Shown here piece by piece: positions 1-7,347 of a DNA stretch of 64,000 nucleotides. The notes beneath the pieces were generated by a model. It had not been told where the DNA came from. It was given only the letters and a program-made list of their open reading frames with translations, and searched no databases. The stretch is from Actinomycetota bacterium (lineage in GTDB: Bacteria; Actinomycetota; CADDZG01; JAHWKV01; JAOPZY01): contig DASTWV010000059.1 of assembly GCA_035765775.1 (NCBI GenBank), positions 289,555-353,554 of the forward strand. Reading direction: 5' to 3'. A program made the translations under genes and the position numbers. Positions within the stretch are counted from its first letter, which is position 1. Each line of letters opens with the position of its first letter.

Positions 1-1
1 G

Positions 2-703
2 GGCGTGGCGGTCGAGGGGGCGGTGGACGTCGCCCGGGCGGCCGCCAGCATGGTCCTGACCGACCCCGGGCTGGTTGACCTGGTGGAGGCGGTGCGGGTG
101 AGCCGCAGCATCCACCAGCGGATGCTGACCTGGGTGCTGAACAAGATCGTGAAGACGGCGCAGGTGTCGGTCTTCCTCACGGTGGGCTTCTTCCTCACCC
201 ACCGGATGGTCACCACGCCGCTGGACATCGTGCTGCTGCTGTTCGCCAACGACTTCGTCACGATGTCGCTGGCGGTGGACCGGGTGCGCCCCTCGGCGTG
301 GCCCGACCGCTGGCGGGCGGGTGCCCTGACCGCGGCGGCCCTGGTGCTGGCGCTGGGCGTGGCCGGCCAGTCGTTCCTCGACCTGGCCCTCGCCCGGGGG
401 GCGTTCCACCTGGACTGGGGCCAGACCCAGACCCTGATGTTCGTGATGCTGGTGGTCACCGGCCAGGCAACGGTCTACCTGGTGCGGGAGCGGGGCCGGC
501 TGTGGGCGTCGCGGCCCGCCGGGCTGCTGCTGGCGGCCACGGTAGGCGACCTGCTGGCGGTCGGCCTGGTGGCCCGCCTGGGGATCCTGATGCCGGCGGT
601 GGGCCTGGGGCCGATGCTGGCGGTGCTGGGGATCGCGGTGGCATCGATGCTGGCGCTGGACCCCGTCAAGGTGCGGGTGCTGCGCCGTCTGGGCCTAGGC
701 TGA
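2..703 (+). CDS. P-type ATPase, C-terminal part (cut by window edge)
   Basis: Cation-pumping P-type ATPase of the inner membrane; only the last ~233 residues are present because the frame is open at the left edge. The visible start, GVAVEGAVDVARAAASMVL, matches the conserved end of the P domain, which follows the GDGVND motif in complete proteins. Six hydrophobic segments follow, as expected for membrane helices M5-M10. The segment FANDFVTMSLAVDRVRPS and the arrangement of the last helices resemble plasma-membrane H+-type (P3A) pumps more than CPx metal pumps, but the ion cannot be assigned without the missing half. The protein ends in a short basic tail. The next gene is convergent. Confidence 0.85.
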   Translation, partial: GVAVEGAVDVARAAASMVLTDPGLVDLVEAVRVSRSIHQRMLTWVLNKIVKTAQVSVFLTVGFFLTHRMVTTPLDIVLLLFANDFVTMSLAVDRVRPSAWPDRWRAGALTAAALVLALGVAGQSFLDLALARGAFHLDWGQTQTLMFVMLVVTGQATVYLVRERGRLWASRPAGLLLAATVGDLLAVGLVARLGILMPAVGLGPMLAVLGIAVASMLALDPVKVRVLRRLGLG

Positions 704-730
704 TCCCAGCCCGCCCCGCCAGGGGCCCGC

Positions 731-1117
731 TCAGCCCGGAAAGGGCGGCTGCAGGCCGGCGAACATGGGGAAGTGCTTCACGTTCAACGTGATGAGCGGC
801 AACCCGGCGACATCCGCCGTCGCCGCAATGAGGTAATCCCCGAGGTCGATGCCGGCGTGCGACCGGCGATGCGACCGGATCATCCGGCCCGCAGTGCGCG
901 CCACTTCATCCGTTACCGGGAGGAGTGTCAGGGCGTCGAAGAGGCGCGCAACCGCGCTTCGCTCGGCCGAGCGCGTGCCGCCTTCAACTTCTGACCGGGA
1001 AACGACGCTGGCATAGGTTTCACGCCGAAGGAGCAGCGCCGTGGCCCGTTCATCGCCCCGGAGGTGGGCGATGAGAATCGTGCTGTCGAGCAGGTGCCCG
1101 GCTCCGGCTGCACTCAT
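731..1117 (-). CDS. vapC: VapC-type PIN-domain ribonuclease toxin
   Basis: Toxin of a type II toxin-antitoxin pair; PIN-domain toxins cleave RNA. The 128-residue protein carries the acidic PIN residues in order: D11 in LLDSTILI, E43 in SEVEGG, and D91/D94 in IDLGDYLIAATA, followed by the NVKHF strand typical of VapC. The start is set at the ATG at 1117 inside the first copy of a 10-bp tandem repeat; an in-frame GTG lies 6 nt upstream (1123). The antitoxin gene lies directly upstream on the same strand. With a single repeat copy the two genes would overlap as ATGA; four copies separate them by 26 nt. Family assignment is firm; the RNA target is unknown. Confidence 0.88.
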   Translation of the reverse strand: MSAAGAGHLLDSTILIAHLRGDERATALLLRRETYASVVSRSEVEGGTRSAERSAVARLFDALTLLPVTDEVARTAGRMIRSHRRSHAGIDLGDYLIAATADVAGLPLITLNVKHFPMFAGLQPPFPG

Positions 1118-1150
1118 AACCACTCATAACCACTCATAACCACTCATAAC
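1111..1150. repeat. Four perfect tandem copies of CACTCATAAC at the vapB/vapC junction
   Basis: The 10-mer CACTCATAAC occurs four times without a gap. On the minus strand each copy reads GTTATGAGTG and carries an ATG. The copy at 1141-1150 holds the antitoxin TGA stop overlapped by an ATG; the copy at 1111-1120 holds the likely toxin ATG. Because the unit is 10 bp, a change of one copy shifts the spacing and frame between the two genes. Confidence 0.95.
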
Positions 1151-1401
1151 CCAAGGCGATGCAGCTTCTCGTCGGCTGACGGCCCCCGTACCGATGCCAA
1201 CCATTCTGGCCAGTCCGGGTAGTCGGCGAGTAGGCCGGACGTCTGGAGGATGGCCGCCTCCCGTTCCCCACCCTCGTCGATCCCAAGCCGCTCGTCCAAC
1301 AACTGGCGGATCACCGCCGCCTTCGAGACCCCCAGCTCGCGCGCTCGGGTCCCCACGAGTTGATCCTGCTCCTCGGTCAGATAGATCTGTGTTCGCCGCA
1401 T
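1144..1401 (-). CDS. vapB: Ribbon-helix-helix antitoxin of the VapBC pair
   Basis: 85-residue DNA-binding antitoxin that should neutralise the downstream PIN toxin and repress its own promoter. The N-terminus RRTQIYLTEEQ forms the beta strand of a ribbon-helix-helix (CopG/MetJ-like) fold, followed by the helix around LGVSKAAVIRQLLDE. The acidic C-terminal half (about residues 42-85) would be the toxin-binding tail. The ATG at 1401 lies only about nine bases after a good -10 hexamer, so the mRNA is probably leaderless. The gene stops within the tandem repeat that precedes vapC. Confidence 0.85.
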   Translation of the reverse strand: MRRTQIYLTEEQDQLVGTRARELGVSKAAVIRQLLDERLGIDEGGEREAAILQTSGLLADYPDWPEWLASVRGPSADEKLHRLGL

Positions 1402-1409
1402 ACATCAGG

Positions 1410-1415
1410 AGTATA
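1410..1415 (-). promoter_or_regulatory. Probable -10 element of vapBC (leaderless start)
   Basis: On the minus strand the hexamer TATACT lies 8 nt before the antitoxin ATG at 1401, within two direct copies of GATGTAT. Transcription would begin at or next to the start codon. No clear -35 box was seen. The GATGTAT repeats could be the ribbon-helix-helix operator (inference). Confidence 0.4.
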
Positions 1416-1524
1416 CATCGCCGCTGTGTGCGAAGACGATGTGCGGGCGGTGAGAGACAAGCCTTGCGCAGGCGGAGAGGAGCGACGAACTGGAAGCGAG
1501 GTGCGGGCTAACCCAAAAAAAGGC

Positions 1525-1818
1525 CTAGTCCTCGGCGTACCACACCGGCTCGACGATGTGCTCCGGCCGGAACCACGGGGCCTGCCCGGCGCTCGCCCGC
1601 AGGGTGCCGCTCGCCGCGGTCACCGTCGGCGGCACGGTGGTGACATCGAGGCCCAGAGCGGACCGCAGGGCGTCGTACCCCCAGGGACTCCGGAGGAAGG
1701 GCTTGGGGGACGGAGCCCCTGATGGGTCGGGCCAGACGGGTAGAAGAGGAGTCCGGGAGATCGCCTGCCTGAGCCGCCGGAAGAGCCCATGCGTGGTTGC
1801 GTCCGTCACCGGGTTCAT
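1525..1818 (-). CDS. Small hypothetical protein
   Basis: A 97-residue frame with no recognised family. It begins at an ATG preceded by GGGGACGGGAGG, a purine-rich ribosome-binding stretch. The sequence has an amphipathic start, a proline-rich middle (PVWPDPSGAPSPKP) and a hydrophilic C-terminus ending VWYAED. It is divergent from bpa. The residue composition looks more like a real protein than the opposite-strand alternatives, but no domain supports it. Confidence 0.4.
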   Translation of the reverse strand: MNPVTDATTHGLFRRLRQAISRTPLLPVWPDPSGAPSPKPFLRSPWGYDALRSALGLDVTTVPPTVTAASGTLRASAGQAPWFRPEHIVEPVWYAED

Positions 1819-2011
1819 CCTCCCGTCCCCGAATGTCCCTGAATGTCCCTGAAGGCAAGCTAGCGTACCGACCTTGCGCCAGCGGGACCGCCACCTGTCG
1901 AGACTGTGAACAACGCGTGAACGTTTCCCCAATCGACGCCCTGGATAAACCTGGGCGGACCAGACTGGCCCAGGCCGGGTAAAGCCCGGGGGAGCGGGTA
2001 CCCTGGGTCCC
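1819..2011. promoter_or_regulatory. Divergent intergenic region with a GAATGTCCCT direct repeat
   Basis: Separates the small minus-strand gene from bpa. Two adjacent copies of GAATGTCCCT lie at 1831-1850. Ahead of the bpa ATG the sequence TACCCT (1999-2004) fits the actinobacterial TAnnnT -10 pattern seven bases before the start, and no Shine-Dalgarno sequence is seen, so a leaderless bpa transcript is possible. Confidence 0.35.
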
Positions 2012-2491
2012 ATGGTTGAAGTGCAGATCGCCGGCGAGGGCGGCGTCGAGGTGCCCGAGGGCGACCGGCCTCTGGACCCCGAGCGGCTGCTCCGGCTGGC
2101 CGGCCTGGTGCGGGCAGTGCTGGAGGAGGCCCGCCAGATGGACCCCGACCAGGCCACCGCCGCCGAGCTGGCCGCCCTGCACGACCGGGTCACCGCCCAG
2201 GCCTGGGAGGCGCTCCCCAACAGCCTGCGCAGCGAGTTGGAGGCCATCGACCTCACCCTCCCCTGGCGGGACCGGGCGGAGGCCGCCACGCCCCAGGAGG
2301 TGCGGGTGGCCTACTCCGGGCTCATCGGGTGGCTGGGCGGGCTCTTTCAGGGCCTGCAGGCCGCCGTGCAGTACCAGCAGATGCAGGCGCTGGCGCAGCT
2401 CGGCCAGGGCGGCGGCGGCCCGGGCGGCCAGATTCGGCCCCCGGGCATCGGTGAGCCCGAGCGGGAACACCCCACGGGGCAGTACCTGTAG
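2012..2491 (+). CDS. bpa: Bacterial proteasome activator (Bpa/PafE family)
   Basis: ATP-independent ring-forming activator of the 20S proteasome: it opens the gate and feeds unfolded proteins into the core particle without Pup tagging. The 159-residue protein has the helical core expected of the family (about residues 25-140) and ends in GQYL, the C-terminal gate-opening motif known from mycobacterial Bpa. A Gly/Pro-rich linker (GQGGGGPGGQIRPPG) separates the core from that tail. Length is close to the usual ~170 residues. The gene is followed after 2 nt by a MoxR-type ATPase gene and then a VWA gene, indicating one operon. The proteasome genes themselves are not in the window. Confidence 0.88.
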   Translation: MVEVQIAGEGGVEVPEGDRPLDPERLLRLAGLVRAVLEEARQMDPDQATAAELAALHDRVTAQAWEALPNSLRSELEAIDLTLPWRDRAEAATPQEVRVAYSGLIGWLGGLFQGLQAAVQYQQMQALAQLGQGGGGPGGQIRPPGIGEPEREHPTGQYL

Positions 2492-2493
2492 CG

Positions 2494-3909
2494 ATGGCAG
2501 CCACCACCCTCGGCGAGCTCCGGGCTGCCGGCTACCCCGACCGCACGGTGAAGGAGGAGCTGCGCGCCAACCTCGTCGCCCGCCTCGGCCGGGGCGAGGA
2601 GCTCTTCGCGTCGATCATCGGCTACCAGTCGTCCGTCCTGCCCTCCCTGGAGCGGGGCATCCTGGCCGGCCACGACCTCATCCTGCTCGGCGAACGCGGC
2701 CAGGCCAAGACCCGGCTGATCCGCCACATGGTGGAACTGCTGGACGACGAGATCCCGGTCATCGAGGGATGCGAGGTCAACGACCACCCCTACCACCCGA
2801 TCTGCGCCCGGTGCCGGGCCCTCGTGCTCGAGCGGGGCGACGCGACGCCGGTGGCCTGGGTGGGCCGGGACACCCGCTACGCCGAGAAGCTCGCCACCCC
2901 GGACACCTCGGTGGCCGACCTCATCGGTGACGTCGACCCGATCCGGGTGGCCGAGGGCCGCTACCTGGCCGACGAGCTCACCATCCACTACGGCCTGATC
3001 CCGCGCACCAACCGGGGCATCTTCTCGGTCAACGAGCTGCCCGACCTGCCCGAGCGGATCCAGGTCGGACTGCTGAACATCCTCGAGGAGCGCGACGTCC
3101 AGATCCGGGGCTACAAGATCCGCCTACCGCTGGACCTGCTGCTGGTGGCCAGCGCCAACCCGGAGGACTACACCCACCGGGGCCGCATCATCACGCCCCT
3201 GAAGGACCGCTTCGGCACCCAGGTGCGCACGCACTACCCGCAGGAGGTCGCCGCCGAGATCCGCATCATGGACCAGGAGGCGCACCTCCCCGACCTGCGG
3301 CCGGACGGTGGGCCCGAGCTGGCGCTGCCGCTCTACATGAAGGAGCTGGTGGCGGCGCTCACCCGGGAGCTGCGCCGCTCGGCCCAGGTCAACCAGCGCA
3401 GCGGCGTGTCGGTGCGCTACAGCATCGGCAACCTCGAGACCGTGGCGGCGGGTGCCCTGCGCCGCGCGCTCCGGGCGGGCGAGCCCCGGGCGGTCCCCCG
3501 CCCCGTCGACCTGTGGTCGGCCCTCGGGGAGTCGCTCGGCCGGATCGAGTTCGAGACCCTGGAGGAGGGCCGGGAGGAGTGGGTGGTCGAGCAGGCCCTC
3601 AAGCGGGCGATGGTGGACGTCTACCGCCGCCGCCTCGGGGGCGAGAGCCTCGGCCCGCTCCAGCAGCTGTTCGACGAGGGGCTGTCGGTGGAGACCTCGG
3701 AGGCGATGGGGGCCGAGACCTTCCTCGCCCAGTTCGCCCGGGTGCCCGGCCTGGGCCGGATCATGCAGGCCCTGGCCATCACCGAGGAGTCCAAGCAGTC
3801 GGCCGCCTCGGCGCTCGAGTTCGCCCTGGAGGGGCTCCACCTCTCCAAGCGCCTGAACAAGTCGGCCGGCACTGCCGCCAATGGAGGCGGCTGGACGTTC
3901 GGGAACTGA
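2494..3909 (+). CDS. MoxR/magnesium-chelatase-like AAA+ ATPase
   Basis: 471-residue AAA+ ATPase of the MoxR/Mg-chelatase I type; such proteins work as chaperones with a VWA-domain partner. Walker A is GERGQAKT (residues 66-73), preceded by the helix that carries the DLILLGERG strand. The Walker B region is IFSVNELPDLPE, sensor 1 is VASANPEDYTHRG, and an arginine finger is likely in LKDRFGTQVR. The lid and C-terminal helical region follow. The gene begins 2 nt after the bpa stop and ends 5 nt before the VWA gene, so the three are almost certainly co-translated. The substrate is unknown. Confidence 0.85.
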   Translation: MAATTLGELRAAGYPDRTVKEELRANLVARLGRGEELFASIIGYQSSVLPSLERGILAGHDLILLGERGQAKTRLIRHMVELLDDEIPVIEGCEVNDHPYHPICARCRALVLERGDATPVAWVGRDTRYAEKLATPDTSVADLIGDVDPIRVAEGRYLADELTIHYGLIPRTNRGIFSVNELPDLPERIQVGLLNILEERDVQIRGYKIRLPLDLLLVASANPEDYTHRGRIITPLKDRFGTQVRTHYPQEVAAEIRIMDQEAHLPDLRPDGGPELALPLYMKELVAALTRELRRSAQVNQRSGVSVRYSIGNLETVAAGALRRALRAGEPRAVPRPVDLWSALGESLGRIEFETLEEGREEWVVEQALKRAMVDVYRRRLGGESLGPLQQLFDEGLSVETSEAMGAETFLAQFARVPGLGRIMQALAITEESKQSAASALEFALEGLHLSKRLNKSAGTAANGGGWTFGN

Positions 3910-3914
3910 GCCCG

Positions 3915-5882
3915 ATGGCTTCCCGCTTTGCGCAGTGGGACGGGAGCCAGGACCCGTTCGGGCCCGACGTCGACCTCGCCCAGGTCCTCGATGAGATCTC
4001 CGACGACGTCCTGTCCGGCTTCGGCGCCCAGGCCGCCCTCCGGCGCCTCATGCGGCGGGGCATGCGCGGGGCCAACGGAACGAAGCTGGGGGGCCTCGAC
4101 GACCTCCGCAAGCGGCTGGAGAAGCGCCGGCGCCGGATGGCCCGGGACCTCAACCTGGAGGGGCCGATCGCCGACCTCCAGGACCGCCTGAACGAGATCC
4201 TCCAACAGGAGCGGGCGGCGCTCGCCGAGCAGCAATCCGACGACGCCCGCATGCGGGAGGGCTTCCTGGACACCCTGCCCGACTCGCCGCCCGGAGCACT
4301 CAAGGAGCTCATGGACTACCGCTTCGCCTCGCCCGAGGCCCAGCAGGCCTTCGACCAGCTGGTGGCCGACCTGCAGAAGCAGATCCTGGACGCCCACTTC
4401 AAGGCGATGTCGGGCGGGCTGGGATCGATGACCCCCGAGGACGTCGCCCGGGTGCGGGAGATGCTGGCCGCCCTGAACGCCATGATCGCCGCCCGGGAGC
4501 GGGGCGATGAGTACGACTTCCCCGCCTTCATGGACCGCTTCGGCGACATGTTCCCGGAGAACCCCAAGACCCTCGACGAGCTGCTGGAGTCCCTCGCCCG
4601 GCGCATGGCGGCGATGAGCCGGCTGCTGGCGAGCCTCTCGCCCGAGCAGCGCCGCCAGCTGCAGGAGCTGACCGAGACCCTCCTCGGCGACCTCGACCTG
4701 GCGTTCCAGATGGACCAGCTGGCCTCGGAGCTGCGGGCGCTGGCCCCCTACCTGCCCTGGGGAGAACCGGTGAGCGGGTTCGGCGACGAGCCGATGCCGC
4801 TCTCCGACGCCGTCGGCGCGGTGGAGGAGCTGAGCGACCTCGACGAACTCGACCAGGCCCTGCGGGGCGACTACCCCGGGGCGTCGCTGGACGACGTGGA
4901 CGAGGAGAAGCTGCGCCGCAGCCTGGGCGAGGGGGCCGTCACCAACCTGCGCCACCTGCGCTCGATCGAGAAGGCGCTGGAGGAGGCGGGGATCGTCACC
5001 CGGCAGGGCGGCAAGCTGGAGGTGTCCCCCCGGGGCGCCCGCCGGCTGGGCGAGCGCGCGCTGGTGGCGGTCTTCGAGCGGATCCACAACGAGCGCCCCG
5101 GCACCCATGACGCCCCCGAGACCGGCGGCGCCGCCGAGCCCACCGGGGCCACGAAGCCCTGGCACTTCGGCGACACCGGCGAGATCGCCGTGCAGCGCAG
5201 CGTGTTCAACGCCGTCCTGCGGGCCGGGCCGACGTCGTCCGGGGGCCGGGTGGCGCTGATCCCCGACGACTTCGAGCTGGTCGAGTCCGAGACCCGCACC
5301 CGCACCGCCACGGCCCTGCTGCTGGACCTGTCGTTCTCGATGCCGCTGCGCGGCCACTGGCTGCCGGCCAAGCGGATGGCCCTCGCCCTGCACGCGCTGA
5401 TCGAGGGCAAATACCCGCAGGACCGCCTGCACCTGATCGGGTTCTCCGACTACGCCCGCCGGCTGCAGCCCACGGACCTGACCGCCCGGGCGCCGCTGGA
5501 GCGGGTGTACGGCACGAACATGCAGCACGCCTTCCTGCTGGCCCGGCGGCTGCTGGCCGAGGACCCCCGGGCCTCCAAGCAGGTGATCATGGTGACCGAC
5601 GGCGAGCCCACCGCCCACCTGGTGGAATTCGGTCCGAACCGGGAGCCGGAGGCCTTCTTCTCCTACCCGCCGACGGTCGAGACGATCCGAGCCACCCTGG
5701 CGGAGGGGATGCGTCTGGCGGCGTCAGGCGTGACGCTGAACGTGTTCATGCTGGAGGACTCACCCGGCCTGGTGGCCTTCATGGAGAAGCTGGGGCGGCT
5801 GACCGCGGGCCGGGTGTTCCGGATGGACAGCCAGGACCTGGGCCGCTTCATCCTGTCGGACTACGTCCGGCGCCGCGGGTAG
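3915..5882 (+). CDS. VWA-domain protein, partner of the MoxR ATPase
   Basis: 655-residue protein whose C-terminal third is a von Willebrand factor A domain. The MIDAS metal site is complete: DLSFSM at about residue 471, the later Thr in GTNMQHAF and the Asp in VTDGEP. The N-terminal two thirds are long, charged and helical. MoxR ATPases characteristically act on VWA partners encoded next door. The ATG at 3915 lies 5 nt after the MoxR stop; the preceding frame upstream is only a shadow of that gene. No signal peptide or membrane segment is visible, so it is probably cytoplasmic. Confidence 0.85.
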   Translation: MASRFAQWDGSQDPFGPDVDLAQVLDEISDDVLSGFGAQAALRRLMRRGMRGANGTKLGGLDDLRKRLEKRRRRMARDLNLEGPIADLQDRLNEILQQERAALAEQQSDDARMREGFLDTLPDSPPGALKELMDYRFASPEAQQAFDQLVADLQKQILDAHFKAMSGGLGSMTPEDVARVREMLAALNAMIAARERGDEYDFPAFMDRFGDMFPENPKTLDELLESLARRMAAMSRLLASLSPEQRRQLQELTETLLGDLDLAFQMDQLASELRALAPYLPWGEPVSGFGDEPMPLSDAVGAVEELSDLDELDQALRGDYPGASLDDVDEEKLRRSLGEGAVTNLRHLRSIEKALEEAGIVTRQGGKLEVSPRGARRLGERALVAVFERIHNERPGTHDAPETGGAAEPTGATKPWHFGDTGEIAVQRSVFNAVLRAGPTSSGGRVALIPDDFELVESETRTRTATALLLDLSFSMPLRGHWLPAKRMALALHALIEGKYPQDRLHLIGFSDYARRLQPTDLTARAPLERVYGTNMQHAFLLARRLLAEDPRASKQVIMVTDGEPTAHLVEFGPNREPEAFFSYPPTVETIRATLAEGMRLAASGVTLNVFMLEDSPGLVAFMEKLGRLTAGRVFRMDSQDLGRFILSDYVRRRG

Positions 5883-5892
5883 CCGTGACCGC

Positions 5893-6282
5893 TCAGCCCA
5901 TGTGGCTCACGTGCTCGGGCGTGATGCGGATGATGACCCGCTGCTCCTCGGGCGGGCTGGGGTAGTCGGTGCCCGTGTACTTGTGCCCCAGCTCCTGGAT
6001 CAGCACCTTGTCGGAGTCGTCTTCGATGGTCGCAGTGCCCCGGATCTCGAGGTACCGGTAGGGGTTGTCGGGGTCCAGGATGGACACCGCAACCCGGGGA
6101 TCGCGGGAAAGGTTGCGGAACTTCTGGCGGCCCTTGGTGTTGCTGAACATCAGTTGAGAACCGTCCCAGGTGAACCAGACGGGCGTCGTCTGCGGTTCGC
6201 CCTTCGGGCCGACTGTGGCGATGTGGGCGAAGCCCTTCTTCTCCAGCAGGTCGCGGTGGCTTTCGGGGATCTCGATGGGCAT
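5893..6282 (-). CDS. PPOX-class flavin/F420-dependent oxidoreductase
   Basis: 129-residue split-barrel protein of the pyridoxamine 5'-phosphate oxidase-like (PPOX, F420-binding) class. Family-type segments are GFAHIATVGPKGEPQTTPVWF near the start, the KGRQKFRNL cofactor-binding segment and the DPRVAVSILDPDNPYRYLEI strands. Substrate cannot be told from sequence. The ATG at 6282 is preceded by a strong GGAGGAAGCA ribosome-binding site, and TAGTAT (6325-6330, minus strand) could serve as the -10 element. It is convergent with the VWA gene. Confidence 0.82.
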   Translation of the reverse strand: MPIEIPESHRDLLEKKGFAHIATVGPKGEPQTTPVWFTWDGSQLMFSNTKGRQKFRNLSRDPRVAVSILDPDNPYRYLEIRGTATIEDDSDKVLIQELGHKYTGTDYPSPPEEQRVIIRITPEHVSHMG

Positions 6283-6360
6283 TGCTTCCTCCTCGCGTAG
6301 AGTTAGTCCCAGTAGTTGCCTCCCATACTACCGGGAGCTTCTGGGCCACGGCTGGGGCCT

Positions 6361-7278
6361 TCAGGCGGCCATCGCCGCCCGTAGCGAACTGAGGAAGGGG
6401 CGTGGGTCCGCCAGATCGTCGGGCGTAATGTGCAGCAGGGTCCAGTGCCGCGCGGTGATGGCGTTGCGGCGCCGCAGATCGTGCCACCACCCTTGGCGAC
6501 CACCGTGGAACTCGAACCCGTCCCCTTCCACGCCGAGGCGGAGCGGCGGGTACGCGAAGTCCACCACGGCGATCAGCCGGCCGCGCACGTCCCGGATCTC
6601 GTACTCCTCGACGAAATCGCCCTCCGGAGCCAGGAGCGCCCGGACCGACTTCTGGAAAGCGCTGGCCGAGGGGCCGTCCTTGGGGCCGCGGTCGTCCAGG
6701 AGGCGGGCAAGCCGACCCACACCGCGGCGGCCAGGACCCGCGATCTTGGCCATCGCCCAGCGCAACTGCATCTCGCTGGCGAAGTTGCGGCGCATCACCT
6801 CGTCGACGGTGTTCTCGAACACGACCGGGTCCGGCTCAACCTCGGCGAGGTTGATGAGGGTCATGGCAGGGTTCATCACCGGGATGCCCTCCGCCTGCAT
6901 GACGAACTGAGGGTTTGGGACGCGGCGGTAGACCTGCACCTGGGGGACGCTCAGGCCACGCTTCGGGGCGATGATCTGGAGGGGTTCCAGAACTCCCTGG
7001 GCATCCCGGGCGTTGAGGTCGTAACCCTTGAGCCCGTGCAGGGCCGCCGCTGAGCGGTGCGAGGCCGCGCCGCTCCCCGACCACAGGCACGCGGCCATCA
7101 GATCCTGGTGCCGGGAGGGGGGCGCGCCGGTCAGCCGGTACACGTCGGGCAGGACCCGCTCGATTTCTTCCCGCTCGATGGCCCGGACCAGAGCGCCGGG
7201 GTACAGGCCGCAAGCCAGGCACTGTTCCCTGGTGACGAGGCCGTGCTGCTCGGCGGCGAACTCCCTGAGAAGATCCAT
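6361..7278 (-). CDS. AbiEi-like winged-helix protein with C-terminal DUF559 nuclease-like domain
   Basis: 305-residue protein. The N-terminal ~80 residues (from MDLLREFAAEQHGLVTREQ, through DVYRLTGAPPS) match the AbiEi-type antitoxin/regulator head. The C-terminal ~110 residues contain VDFAYPPLRLGVEGDGFEFHGG, typical of DUF559, a Vsr/restriction-endonuclease-like fold; D and E in these strands could be the catalytic acids. No AbiEii-type toxin partner lies next to it, so it looks like a solitary member of this common actinobacterial family. A nearly perfect inverted repeat lies upstream and could be its operator. Function is not known. Confidence 0.72.
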   Translation of the reverse strand: MDLLREFAAEQHGLVTREQCLACGLYPGALVRAIEREEIERVLPDVYRLTGAPPSRHQDLMAACLWSGSGAASHRSAAALHGLKGYDLNARDAQGVLEPLQIIAPKRGLSVPQVQVYRRVPNPQFVMQAEGIPVMNPAMTLINLAEVEPDPVVFENTVDEVMRRNFASEMQLRWAMAKIAGPGRRGVGRLARLLDDRGPKDGPSASAFQKSVRALLAPEGDFVEEYEIRDVRGRLIAVVDFAYPPLRLGVEGDGFEFHGGRQGWWHDLRRRNAITARHWTLLHITPDDLADPRPFLSSLRAAMAA

Positions 7279-7310
7279 GAGGGCACCATAACGATGCCCA
7301 CCGACATTTT

Positions 7311-7347
7311 TGGATCAAAATCACGCGTCACGCGTGATTTTCATCCA
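7311..7347. repeat. 17-bp-arm inverted repeat between hyuB and the AbiEi-like gene
   Basis: Arms TGGATCAAAATCACGCG and CGCGTGATTTTCATCCA flank a 3-nt spacer TCA, with 16 of 17 positions paired; the inner 11 are perfect. It overlaps the last codons of hyuB and lies 33 nt upstream of the next start on the same strand. It could be an intrinsic terminator (GC stem flanked by T runs on both strands) or an operator for the AbiEi-like regulator. Confidence 0.85.

Noticed and set aside
1111..1150. Possible CRISPR or phage attachment repeat
   Set aside because: Direct 10-mers with no spacers; they fit a simple tandem repeat between two genes.
1508..2470. A 320-codon frame antisense to bpa
   Set aside because: Most lies opposite the clear bpa gene. 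Only the separate 97-residue frame at 1525-1818 was kept as a weak candidate.
3621..5618. A 665-codon frame antisense to the VWA gene
   Set aside because: Low-complexity composition (Gly, Leu, Gln, His rich) and no domain; the plus strand encodes an intact VWA protein.
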